Of a stretch of DNA of 64,000 bases, positions 22,974 through 34,929 are shown piece after piece. How positions within the stretch are numbered: the first letter of the stretch is position 1; each line of letters begins with the position of its first letter. A model generated the notes under the pieces. The model searched no databases. It was not told the DNA's origin and saw only the letters and a list, made by a program, of their open reading frames with translations. The stretch is from positions 544,501 through 608,500 of the forward strand of contig JAQFVV010012667.1 of the NCBI GenBank assembly GCA_028023455.1, read 5' to 3'. This DNA is from Epiperipatus broadwayi. Its lineage: Eukaryota; Onychophora; Udeonychophora; Euonychophora; Peripatidae. Both the position numbers and the translations under genes were made by a program.

Positions 22974-23032
22974 ATGATCTGATCCAAGTGATAAGTGCTG
23001 GTTCAGTATGAAATATGTATATAGGAGATCAT
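22974..23032 (+). ncRNA. Hammerhead-ribozyme-like motif, R490 unit 4 with two-part stem I
   Basis: Outer stem I is ATGATCT 22974-22980 with AGATCAT 23026-23032. After an internal loop, inner stem I is CCAA 22984-22987 with UAGG. The core is GUGAUAA. Stem II is GUGCUG, loop GUU, CAGUAU (two G-U pairs), then GAAA 23010-23013 and UAUGUAUA. The internal loop in stem I is where natural hammerheads make the contact with loop II. The inner part is 42 nt, as in unit 1. Confidence 0.6.
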
Positions 23033-23384
23033 TTATCTTTTTCACATATATGAGGTTATGGGTATAGGTTATATAAGATGTAGTGAATAGATGTAGGGCA
23101 CTTGAAAGTCTTGGTTCAAATCTTTTATAATTAGATTATACAATTGTAAAGTGAATAAATTTTAATTTGATAATATAATAATAAAAAAACTCTTTAAGCA
23201 AGTTAGAAATATTGAATTTCAATTGAATAATATTATTAAAATTTTAGTCTTCATTTATAATAAAATTACAAATGTCACTATTAAAATACTTAGAATGCAA
23301 AATGAAAATATACAATATAAATGTGTGATTGTGAAACAAGAAATTAGAAATTTATAAGTCAGATAATAATCATTAAATAATCAA

Positions 23385-24195
23385 CACTTAGACAATCCCA
23401 AAATCAATAGCAATCAACAATCTCAAATTGTTGTCAAGGCAACCTCCTTTTAACAATAAAGATGGAATCATATCTTTAGTTATGGTCCAGTATACTTATA
23501 TAGACACTAAAGAGTGCAACTTGACCACAGAGATTGAAATTAATCATACACAAAAGTTCAAATAAACCTCTTTAAACAGGTGAATATTACCTGTTTTTAA
23601 ATGCATACTAATAAATGGATAATTATAATATTACAAACTGCAATTATAAATTTCAAATTGCACCCAAAATATTACTTAAATAATAAGTGTAATAATGCTC
23701 AAGACTGAGTTGCTTTATGAGTAATTATTAAATTTGGTCAATGCTTAAACAATACCAATATCAATAACAATCAATAATCTCAAACTGTTTTCCAGGTAAA
23801 CTTCTTTTAACAATAAATGCCAAATTTCATTTTTATTTATGGTCCAATATATCTATATAGACTCTAAAGATGACAACTTGACTATAGAGATTGAAATTAT
23901 TGATACAAATAAGTTTAAATAAACATCTTTAAACAGATAGATATAATCTATTCTTTGTATCAATACTTTTTAATCTCTGTGATAAAGGTGCAATCTTTAT
24001 TGTCTACATAAATATATTGGACCATAAATAAAGATGGGATTCCACCTTTACTGTTAAAAGGAGTTTACCTTGTCAACTGTTTGACATTATTGATTGTTAT
24101 TGATACTGGAATTGTCTAAGTGTTGACTGATTTTAATGATTACTTATAAATTCATTTAGCCTTGAGCCTTATTACACTTATTATTTAGGTCAGAT
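23385..24195. repeat. R350 array: one full and one partial minus unit, then an inverted plus unit
   Basis: The block around GGTCC repeats at 23484 and 23841 (period 357 bp) in minus orientation. At about 23945 the orientation flips, and GGACC at 24019 begins the plus copy, running to about 24190. The centre forms a long palindrome around TTGTATCAATA. Same family as 5672-6017 and 15055-15522. Confidence 0.8.
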
Positions 24196-25637
24196 AATAT
24201 ACTATATAAGATAATAATCTCACAAAAGTAATTCCTGCTGGTAAACTAATACACTACTATATTAGCACTATAAAAACTAACTTGTTTAATATAGTAGTAA
24301 CCACTGGTTAATATTAAATAGATAGTAACAATTTAGTTCAAGAATAAAAGATGTAAAATTATGCATTCTTAAATCATTCAAAATTTGTTATTCCATTTAA
24401 TGATAAAATCACAGTCACTATTTAATAATGTCTACTAATCTAATAAGAAGTTTGGTATTATTAGGATTTATTAGTTGGATATGTTAAAAGCAAAAATTTT
24501 CCTTGAATATCAGCTATTAGTTTTAGCATCAAAACAGAAATTAAATATCTATCCTAATGTCACAATAGTAACTCGAAAATTAATTGAATAATATTATTAT
24601 ATAAGTATAAAGTTGTATTTATTTTATTATGAGGTTAATTATTCTGAGAATAATGAATTTTGAAAATTGGTAATTAAAAATGAAATGTTCACAATTAGTG
24701 ACTTGTGGCATATATTTCTAGCTTTTATTTTATTTTTGTATTATATGTAATATCATTTTGTATTATAATTACCTCAAAGCTGTACAATTGCGATTATCTA
24801 ATAGTAAATAGTAAAATTTCAGTAAAGTTTTTAAAATTAGTTTTAATATTTCTACATTAATAGATTGAACACATGCTTAATTTATATTTTGACATAAATG
24901 TTATAGAGACGTTAATATAAAATTACAATCATTGTTATTTTTGAAAATAATCAATATGGTCTTAGTGTAAATAATAATTTAGTGGTTAATAGTGAAATTA
25001 ATTTGTTTATGTCATTAATATTTTTTATGGTACAAGAACTGATTTGTGATATAATATATATGTTTCAATCACTTTTTGCAGTAATATTATTAATGATTTA
25101 TTTCTAATTTATGATAAATATAAATAAACTGCTGAAGCATGCGTTTACTTACTTTAATATGATTTTTTTCAACAGCATACAATTTTCAAATAATTCCCAT
25201 AATAAACTATTTTATTTTACTACTTATGCTTCTTATAATTAAATGTTATTTTCTTGACAATTAAATAATTTCCTCTATTAGTATATATATATTCTCATTT
25301 AAATATTTTTATATCTATTAGTATATATATATTCTCATTTAAATATTTTTACTTTGTCGAAATTGAAATAAAATCTTATTAAGAGAGATTTGTGTTGCTT
25401 TTGAACTAGTACATGAAGAAAATAATAAAAATAAGAAACTGTTTTTTATTAAAAGATGAAACAATTTGCTTAATAAGCATGGAAATAATATAAATAATTA
25501 CAAAATAAGAAAGGGATAGGTAATATGATATAATGCATTATAGTAATTAATATATTTATTTTAATAAAAAAGATCAGTAAAGTAACTGAAAGCATATCTC
25601 TGCAATTTAATTGTTATTTATAGTCAAAAAGATTAGT
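24196..25637. other. AT-rich non-coding stretch with a 40-bp tandem duplication
   Basis: At 25275-25350 a 40-bp unit beginning CTATTAGTATATATATATTC is present twice with no visible change. Otherwise nothing recognised. Confidence 0.6.
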
Positions 25638-25639
25638 TG

Positions 25640-25677
<38 letters not shown>

Positions 25678-25740
25678 ACCTATTCATTCAGTATACTGAA
25701 TGAATATATATATATAACCTATTCATTCAGTATACTGAAT
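25638..25740. repeat. (AC)n/(TA)n with a duplicated palindrome
   Basis: An AC run, then TA runs separating two copies of a perfect 24-base palindrome centred on AGTATACT, with arms ATTCATTC and GAATGAAT. The second copy is truncated on its right side. Confidence 0.85.
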
Positions 25741-28700
25741 GTATACAAGATTTGAACTTAGGATTTTCGGTCTATATTGTTTGAAATGAAGTGGAGAATG
25801 AATATCGACTGAATACCCTAAGTTCAAACCTCTTTATTTACTATACATACATACATATAATTAATCCTCCAAAACATCTGTCATGTGTTAATTAATTTAT
25901 TCACAGTTATAATTTATATTTTCCAAATAATAATTTTGCTATAAAATTTTGAAACAATATGTTAAAATTCAATTTATTAATTTAATACTTTATCATCTAA
26001 AGGAAGGTTGAATACATTGGCAATACAGTATTTAATTAAGTAATAACGTCCGATGTTGATGGATTGCAAGGCTGTTCCTTAAATGAGGCATTGAGGTACT
26101 TGTATTAGCACAAAATTTTAAAAAGCACCAAATGAGACATTATATTCGAATATGTAATATATATATATAGTTTTGTTCAATGTTCTATTTTAAATAAGCC
26201 TTTTCAAAAATTTTAAAACACATAATTTTTAAGGTTTGTCTCAAGAATCAAAACTGATCAATCAGCTCCTGTTGGTTCATCATTATTTACATCTCAATTT
26301 TGGTTAAGGAAATTACATTATGTGAATTTACAGAACATGATTAATTAATTAGTTGCTATTCAACGTACACATTTAATTTTGAAATTATTAAATAATATTT
26401 TGATTTAAATGTAAATAATTATTTACTCAAAATAACATAATTTTTATTGTTTTTATAAGTTTTTTCACATATAAGACTCCTTTATTAATATAGTATAATA
26501 AAGAACTAGTTAGATTTTCTTAATTACTATTATTTTTATTTTAATTATTAAATTTTTACAATAGAATTGACGATGTTCTATAGGCTTATGAGAGTTTTAG
26601 TTAATGAAGTTTTTCATTTACCTTTGTAGTTCTATTTTAGATTGGTGCAGAAAATAAATAAAATATTTCTCAATAATATCTAGTTTGTGTTCAAATTATT
26701 ACTCATAATTAATTTTATTGTTTACTATTATTTGTCAATAAATTTATATATAGGTATACTTTTAAAAAAATGTAGAAGCCATGAATAACCAACTATTGAT
26801 TAGATTAATTAAGTCTCAGGTACAAGAATTCTCACACTGGGAAAATTATCTGGAAAAATATTTGTTTGTAATAGATATAAGAAATTTATTATTTGATTAT
26901 ATATAACTGTTACAATAATGTCACAATTAAACGTATTCTAAGTATAACTATTTTGTGAATATTTAATATTATGTTTTCAAATAAAAACTCGTTTTAAAAG
27001 CAGGTACCTCTAATTATTTTTGATAATTTTTAAAAATACTTTTTTAAACTAGTTTAATTAAAGATGGTAAAAAACATATAATGCATATATTTTTTTAAAA
27101 ACAAAAGTTTAATAATAATAACAAAATTAAATTTTCTATAATGTAACTCATTTTCAAACTATCTAAGCAATCAATAATATAATTGAATAGCGTTATTCCT
27201 TAGAAGTTCATAAGAAATTTGAGTGCTTGAAATAGCAGAACTGAAATACATTTGAGAAACTTAAACTCAAAAGTTTGATATTTTACCACTGCACCAAAGT
27301 ATGCAGAGTACCATTTAAATTAGATGCTAAATTATCATCTTGTTATTCTTAACTAAATAGTAATTGAAAAATTTGAATTATCACCATCTAGAAATTAGAA
27401 TATTCTAAAGATTATTGCTTTTATTTCACTGTTCCTCTATTTAGGACAGGTGAAGAGGGTATTGCCTATAGGATGTCTAAAAGCTGTTTTATATATTACA
27501 CTGATATATTTGTGAAGTTATTCAAAACAAATGATTTTGCTTTTTGATTCTAATAGTGACTTTAAAATATCACACCAGTCGTTTCTAAAATAAACATATA
27601 AATGAGTTTAAAAATACACATTACTCATATTTAATAGAATATGACTCCTTTTCCATCAATAGTTTGGATTGGATTATAGCATTATTGTATTTATTTTTAC
27701 AATCATTTTATTGACTCCCATCTAATCAATCTAAATTAGTGAGACATTTATCCACTGATTAAAATTAGACTAATATCCATTTCTCAACCACTGTTAGATA
27801 GTTAGTTGGTTTATTCTATGGGTTAACTAATAAAAGAGATTTCTAAGTTTATTTTGTAACCTAAATGAACCATTTACCCCAGACACAAACCTGAGGCCAC
27901 AACCATAGAAAACAGATTTATTAATCATTATACAGTATCTCTGATATATATATATATATATATGAGTAAATATAAATTATGTGATTTTTTTTCATTCATT
28001 TTATTTTAACTGCATTTTTTAATATTCAAATTGTTATTCAACGTAATCAAAAAATAAACGTTTTTTTTTTTTTTTTTACAAAAAAAAAAAAAAAATTTAA
28101 AGAAAAATTTAAATAAAAATTTAATAAGTATTTTATGAAAAATTTATTTATTTATAAATACAATAAACCAATTCAGCACAAATAAAAATAATAATTGTAA
28201 TAAATGATTAAATTTTAATATTTTTATAGAATGAATAATGTATGTGAATAAAAATTCAAATTTTAAAATAAAACTTTAAAAATTCCTATTTTTAATTTTT
28301 TTGCATATATATATATTTGTATGTGTGTTTTTATTTAGAATTTAAAAAAATATTTTCTAAAAGAAAATATAAAAATCTCAAAAAATCTTGTATAACTTAC
28401 TTATAGGCTATATATACATAATTACGGTAAAGTTGAAATAATTAAAAAATATATACTAAACTGAGTAATATATAAATAATCAAAGTTTAGGAGAAAAGGG
28501 TAATAATATACTCATGTTGCCATAAAATATATTGTAATCAGACAATTGGTTTGCTTTAATATGTGTAGCTATTTTTTTAATTGCTAATGATAATGTTATT
28601 AATTTGTAAAAATTAATAGCTTTAAAATATTATTTGTTATAATTTTTAATTATCTGATACAAATAATGATGAAAATAATTAATTAATTTGTAGTCAGAAA

Positions 28701-29034
28701 CGTTTAGAATATAACTGGTTATTATAATTAATTTTATCAACACAAAATATTCAGATTTCATAACAAAACTATAAAAAAAAAAAAAAACCTTTATATAATT
28801 TTTATTATAATATTAAAATAATTCAGCTGTTATAAATAACTATTATTATTTTTATTAAAAAAGAAAAGAATTTACGTATATATATATATAATACATTCTG
28901 CGTATATATATATATATATATATAATACATTCTGCGTATATATTACACATGTAATGCAGACATATGAGTTATATAAAGCAAATTAAAAGATAAGATATAT
29001 AGTACATTTTTAAGTGAAAGTATTATTATATTTA
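25741..29034. other. AT-rich non-coding stretch
   Basis: Contains (TA)n near 27947-27963 and 28877-28923, and a poly(T)-ACA-poly(A) hairpin at about 28062-28096. A minus-strand tRNA-like SINE remnant near 27185-27310 is possible but weak. No gene recognised. Confidence 0.5.
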
Positions 29035-29480
29035 TCTGACTGATATATTAATTTCATGCTGAATTTTCACCAGTGTTGGCAAAGATAAATTTATAAACAT
29101 CAGAAGCTCAAAGAATAGATGATTTCACTCAATTTTTGACTCTCTCAACTTACATAATACTGTTTATCCATAGCTTAAATTAATTTTTACCTCTTAATTA
29201 CATATAAAATAGGCTAAAATAATTTTGTTTGCATTTACTAATTTCTATTTGATTATTAAAACATGATTATTACGATTATATTTACTATAAAAATAGTAAA
29301 ATATTAGTCTAATCATTATTAATGCCATATTTTATCTGGCTGATCTATTAATTTCAGTCTACATTTTTATCAACATTGGCAAAGATAATCTCTAAAAGTA
29401 TATGAATTTATTCTATTCTTGATCCTTTATTCAACATAAAGTGCTATATATCCATAGTCTGAATAGTTTTTTTTTTTTTT
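29035..29480. repeat. Tandem duplication, period 300 bp
   Basis: TGATATATTAATTTCA at 29041 recurs as TGATCTATTAATTTCA at 29341. TTGGCAAAGATAA recurs at the same spacing. The second unit is partial. Function unknown. Confidence 0.65.
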
Positions 29481-29570
29481 TAATTGTATGTGTATGGGAA
29501 CCAAAAATTAAAATCTTTCATAGATCTCTCTAATGTTAAAACGTTCAAAGTAGCTTTGAATCGTGATGCC

Positions 29571-29583
29571 CCCCCCCCCCCCC
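29571..29583. repeat. Poly(C) tract
   Basis: A run of about 13 C in otherwise AT-rich DNA, a point where read-through errors are likely. Confidence 0.8.
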
Positions 29584-29769
29584 AACATACACTATTGCAT
29601 AAGAAAAGATAAAATTCATCAGAAAATCAATTGGTCTAGGATACTACACATTTGTTCTATTCAAAAATAAAACTAATGATATGATAATGCTACATAATTT
29701 AACTTTGAGAGTAAGAAGGATGTCAAATTACCTATTTGTCCTAAAAATATGTGCTTTAATTTTAAAGTA

Positions 29770-31592
<1,823 letters not shown>

Positions 31593-31648
31593 CACATGAT
31601 GTATGGCTTGATTTTTTTTACTATATATATATATATATATATATATAT
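31593..31648. repeat. Left target-site duplication of PLE-C, including (TA)n
   Basis: ACATGATGTATGGCTTGAT, a T-run and CTATATATA match the right flank at 34613-34678 (ACATGATATATATTGAT, T-run, CTATATATA). The target was evidently a (TA)n tract and its flank. Confidence 0.65.
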
Positions 31649-32027
31649 GTTAAAACGAAGATTTGCACGGGTTAAATATATAAAATACATATTTTGCGGG
31701 TTCATCCGTGTTAAAAACTTTTAATATCAATTTACTGACGTTTCGACTTGATCACACAAGCCATCCACAGAGTTATAAAAAGGTAGAAAGACGGTTGTAG
31801 AGGCGCTACAATCACTGGTTTGAATAAAACATTAAAAATCCCACCAATAGCAAAAATGTTAAATTTAAGAATGTTTTTTAAAGAAATCTTTCCAAATAGG
31901 AGGAAGTTTGCACGTATCATCTCGCTTATTGATACAATCTGGCCTTTTAAGTATCTCAATGGCTTCTCTGATTTTGCATTGGTAGAGATTATCACATCTG
32001 GATATGATCCTGGTACTAGAAAAATCT
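31649..32027 (-). repeat. PLE-C downstream pseudo-LTR
   Basis: Same sequence as 34184-34563. It contains the last 55 codons of the endonuclease, its stop codon and the 3' UTR. Overlap of the coding end with the pseudo-LTR is normal for a partial tandem PLE. Confidence 0.9.
31735..31757 (-). ncRNA. Degenerate hammerhead-like sequence in PLE-C pseudo-LTR
   Basis: On the minus strand GUGAUCA, then AGUC, then GAAAC and GUC. GAAAC followed by GUC is the usual end of the hammerhead core with its cleavage triplet. GUGAUCA equals CUGAUGA with C3 and G8 swapped. Stem II is too short to form a hairpin, so I do not expect activity. Repeated at 34271-34293. Confidence 0.3.
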
Positions 32028-32749
32028 ATTTTATGACCTGAATCTATAGTATGGAGTGAGAGTGCTGATGATGATGAGTGTTGTTTAACTGCATTAGCAT
32101 GCTCATCTCTCCTAACACTGATGCGACGATTACTCATACCTATGTAAGAAGCTTTACAATTTTTACATGAGATTTGATAGACACCATGAGATTCAAGAGG
32201 GATTGAATCCTTAGGCTTGGTTATTATATTGCTGATCTTTTGATGAGCAGAAAATGCTGTATCTATATTATAGCGTTTTAATATACGTCCGATACTGTCT
32301 GTAGTTCCTTTTACATATGGAACACAAATCCTAATAGCTGATTTATCATCTTTTTGTTTCCTATTTTGTCTATTTTGGGCTTGAAATAAGGCTTTTTTTA
32401 TAAATTTGTAATTATAACTATTTGCTAATAAAACACTATTAATATGATTTATTTCTTCTTTCAGATGTGTGTCATCTGAAAGGTTAATTGCTCTATTTAA
32501 AAGAGTTTTGGCTACAGAAACTATCTGAGTTGGGTGATGATGAGAATGGAAATGTAAATATCTGTCTGTGTGTGTATCCTTTCTGTAAATAGAAAAAGAT
32601 AAACTATTTGGTGTTCTGGTGACTAGAACATCAAGAAAAGGGAGTTTTCCATCAGACTCTGTCTCCATTGTAAATTTAATATGAGGATGCATATTATTTA
32701 AATGTAAGAAAAAAATCGAAGAGCACATGTATTTTTTCCATGTTGCCAT
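31865..32749 (-). CDS. PLE-C linker and GIY-YIG endonuclease
   Basis: A 294-codon frame. It follows the RT after a one-base shift; the first roughly 18 residues overlap the other frame, and real homology resumes at LNNMHPHIKFTMET. GVY is at 189-191 and SYIG at 201-204, with CxxC between them (C195, C198). The Arg-rich helix SNRRISVRRDEH supplies the catalytic Arg. AIEILKRPDCINKRDD is a typical Penelope C-terminal block with the conserved Glu and Asn. No lesion is seen in the endonuclease. Role: nicking of target DNA for target-primed reverse transcription. Confidence 0.9.
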   Translation of the reverse strand: MATWKKYMCSSIFFLHLNNMHPHIKFTMETESDGKLPFLDVLVTRTPNSLSFSIYRKDTHTDRYLHFHSHHHPTQIVSVAKTLLNRAINLSDDTHLKEEINHINSVLLANSYNYKFIKKALFQAQNRQNRKQKDDKSAIRICVPYVKGTTDSIGRILKRYNIDTAFSAHQKISNIITKPKDSIPLESHGVYQISCKNCKASYIGMSNRRISVRRDEHANAVKQHSSSSALSLHTIDSGHKIDFSSTRIISRCDNLYQCKIREAIEILKRPDCINKRDDTCKLPPIWKDFFKKHS

Positions 32750-33267
32750 ATGACAAAAGTGTCATCTATGTATCTGAGCCAAATGAGAGGTTTTAAAGAT
32801 GATGATTCTAAAGCACGAGTTTCTATATATTCCATGAATAAATCAGCTATTACTCCTGAGATAGGTGAGCCCATAGGAGTACCAAAAACTTGTCTGTAAT
32901 GCTGTCCATTGTATACAAAATATGTATTTAAGAGACAATGTTTAATCAAAGCAATAATATGGTCTGGTAAATTGCAACGTTGTGAGATTATATTTAAAGC
33001 TTCATCAATTGGAATGTTTGTAAACAAAGACACGACATCAAAACTGACCAGAATGTCACTAGCATTAATTTTTAAACTTTTTAAAACAGAAATAAAATGA
33101 AGAGAGTTTTTAATATATGATTTAATAGATGGGATTGTAGGTTTAATGAAATCCGATAAGTATCTAGCTAAAATATGAGTTGGAGAACCTATTGCACTTA
33201 CTATTGGACGAAGAGGGGTATCTGGTTTGTGAATTTTTGGAAGTCCATAAAATTTTGGACAGACACA
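32698..33267 (-). CDS. PLE-C reverse transcriptase core
   Basis: The frame resumes right after the adapter-like insertion with CPKFYGLPKIHKPDTPLRP, a hallmark block of Penelope RTs. It continues through motif A (SFDVVSLFTNIP), motif B (GTPMGSPISGVIAD) and the catalytic box YIDDTFV. It ends at 32698 through a frameshift in the T-run near 32720. The protein side then continues in the frame of 31865-32749. All catalytic residues are present. Confidence 0.9.
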   Translation of the reverse strand, partial: CVCPKFYGLPKIHKPDTPLRPIVSAIGSPTHILARYLSDFIKPTIPSIKSYIKNSLHFISVLKSLKINASDILVSFDVVSLFTNIPIDEALNIISQRCNLPDHIIALIKHCLLNTYFVYNGQHYRQVFGTPMGSPISGVIADLFMEYIETRALESSSLKPLIWLRYIDDTFVIWQHGKNTCALRFFSYI

Positions 33268-33269
33268 AG

Positions 33270-33289
33270 AGATCGGAAGAGCGTCGTGT
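33270..33289. other. Illumina adapter sequence embedded in the assembly (artefact)
   Basis: These 20 bases equal the start of the reverse complement of the Illumina TruSeq universal adapter; on the minus strand they read ACACGACGCTCTTCCGATCT. They fall in the middle of the PLE-C RT frame and translate to TRRSSDL, foreign to Penelope proteins. Simple removal does not restore the frame, so some true sequence was probably replaced. Confidence 0.93.
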
Positions 33290-34240
33290 TATTTTTATCT
33301 CTGTTTCAATAGGTGATTTATTAATAATAGCTTTTGTTGTTTTTTCCAAATATGTAGTATGATCTCTTTTTGATAGTTTATAAGTTTTATCACTAAGCAG
33401 ATCTAAAATTTTATTATGGTAAATGTCACGATCCATTACAACTGTGGCATTACCTTTATCAGCTGGAAGTACAACAATTGATTTGTCCGATTTTATATTA
33501 TTTAATGCTTGTCTTTCTTTCTTTGAAAAATTATTTTTAGGAAGCTTAGCTTTTTTTAAAATATTACAAATCTCAGCTCTAGCTAAATCAGCCGATGTAG
33601 AATCAATTTTATCAAGAGCTGATTCAACATTACAGACAATTTTCTCAAAAGGTATCCGGGAAGGTGTTAAAGCAAAATTGAAACCTTTTTCTAAAACCGA
33701 AATTTCATCTGTAGAGAGGGCTTTCTTAGATAAATTGTAAACGGTTTTTTGATTTGGATACATAATGTTTGGGGATTGTGTTCTAATTAGCATTTGCAAT
33801 TTTTTCTTTTGCTTTGCTGTTACCAATTCCGAATCTTTAAATGATCGAAAACTTGCAATACGATCAAAACTAGTCCACAGTAAAGGATGTATTTTATTAC
33901 TAAGGAATAAACGTAAATGTAGCAATACTTTATCAATTTTGTCTAAATTTTTCCGAGTTTCTTTAATAAATGAGTTTAAAATAATATTGCTGGTTTTCCT
34001 TAGAATTTTACTAACATTATAATTGTTCTTGTGAAACACAATTTTACAGCAAGTGGGTATAACGTTGTGATTTTTGCATGCTAACAAAAAAGATAAATTA
34101 CAAAGTAACTTACATTTCTTACTCCACGTTCTTTCAAATATACGCAGCTGTTTGAAAATTTCCTCCCCGTAGAGGTTAGTAATGTTAAAACGAAGATTTG
34201 CACGGGTTAAATATATAAAATACATATTTTGCGGGTTCAT
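33290..34240 (-). CDS. PLE-C N-terminal domain and start of reverse transcriptase
   Basis: About 317 real codons precede the adapter-like sequence. The start ATG at 34240 lies inside the upstream pseudo-LTR. Cys-rich N-terminal stretches and the block SDKSIVVLPADKGNATVVMD at about 251-270 identify the Penelope N-terminal and RT entry region (PADKG). The computed frame runs on to 33164, but the residues after about 317 are adapter-derived or out of frame and should be ignored. Confidence 0.88.
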
Positions 34241-34563
34241 CCGTGTTAAAAAACTTTTAATATCAATTTACTGACGTTTCGACTTGATCACACAAGCCAT
34301 CCACAGAGTTATAAAAAGGTAGAAAGACGGTTGTAGAGGCGCTACAATCACTGGTTTGAATAAAACATTAAAAATCCCACCAATAGCAAAAATGTTAAAT
34401 TTAAGAATGTTTTTTAAAGAAATCTTTCCAAATAGGAGGAAGTTTGCACGTATCATCTCGCTTATTGATACAATCTGGCCTTTTAAGTATCTCAATGGCT
34501 TCTCTGATTTTGCATTGGTAGAGATTATCACATCTGGATATGATCCTGGTACTAGAAAAATCT
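34184..34563 (-). repeat. PLE-C upstream pseudo-LTR
   Basis: Near-identical direct repeat of 31649-32027. It supplies the start codon of the downstream frame and the 5' hammerhead-like remnant (34271-34293). Confidence 0.9.
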
Positions 34564-34612
34564 GATATTAAAAGTTTTTTAACACGGATGAACCCGCAAA
34601 ATATGTATTTTA
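34564..34612 (+). repeat. Inverted 49-bp end piece of PLE-C
   Basis: It is the reverse complement of about 31680-31728 and also of the matching pseudo-LTR segment at 34215-34264. Short inverted terminal pieces of this kind are a recurrent feature of Penelope insertions. Confidence 0.8.
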
Positions 34613-34633
34613 CATGATATATATTGATTTTTT

Positions 34634-34678
<45 letters not shown>
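34613..34678. repeat. Right target-site duplication of PLE-C, including (TA)n
   Basis: Matches the left flank at 31593-31648 with small differences in the T-run and TA length. Confidence 0.65.
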
Positions 34679-34680
<2 letters not shown>

Positions 34681-34929
34681 GTAAAAAATTATTATTAATT
34701 CTACATAAATTTAAAAAACAAAACAATATAATTTGAATTGTTAGTAAGGAGAAAAATAAAGTCATTAAATTTTTAAATTTACAAATATTTAGTACAAACT
34801 ATAAGTTATTGACTTAAGTGTTTAAGAAAAAAGCTACATTCACTTTAAATAATAAGTTTTAACTATATCTAATAAAAATCTTTGTAATTGTAAAAGAAAT
34901 AAAATACAAAATGTCAAATTGTTTTCTCA

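Larger units (their letters stand above)
21595..23130. repeat. R490 array: two minus units then two plus units, head-to-head
   Basis: ATATTGTCTATACTGAACTT starts at 21595 and again at 22070, a period of 475 bp, on the minus-oriented side. At about 22320 the orientation flips, and two plus units follow with a period of about 459 bp (TAACTTAAGATCAAC near 22321, GAACTTAAAGTCAGC near 22780). The array has no coding frame. Each unit carries a hammerhead-like motif on its own sense strand. Head-to-tail tandem plus inversion is the same architecture as the PLEs here. Confidence 0.85.
31649..34612 (-). mobile_element. PLE-C, young Penelope element
   Basis: Read on the minus strand it has a short inverted end piece, an upstream pseudo-LTR, RT, linker, C-terminal GIY-YIG endonuclease and a downstream pseudo-LTR. 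The two pseudo-LTRs (379 and 380 bp) differ only by one A in an A-run as far as I can see. A long target-site duplication is still visible. Only two disruptions break the coding region: adapter-like sequence at 33270-33289 and one frameshift in a T-run near 32720. Both may be assembly artefacts, so the genomic copy could be intact. Confidence 0.93.

Noticed and set aside
21595-23130. CRISPR array or bacterial repeat
   Set aside because: Units are about 460-475 bp, diverged and inverted; the DNA is eukaryotic in every other respect.
29035-29480. Possible hammerhead in the 300-bp tandem (CUGGUGA...GAAA and UUGAUAA...GAAA on the minus strand)
   Set aside because: Core-like and GAAA strings align in both units, but the intervening bases do not form stem II and no stem I closes them.
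31732-32041. Frames overlapping the PLE-C pseudo-LTR on both strands, repeated at 34268-34565
   Set aside because: They are shadows of the endonuclease end and UTR; identical because the pseudo-LTRs are identical.
33164-33269. Last part of the 358-codon PLE-C frame
   Set aside because: It follows the adapter in the wrong frame; the true Penelope frame restarts at 33267.
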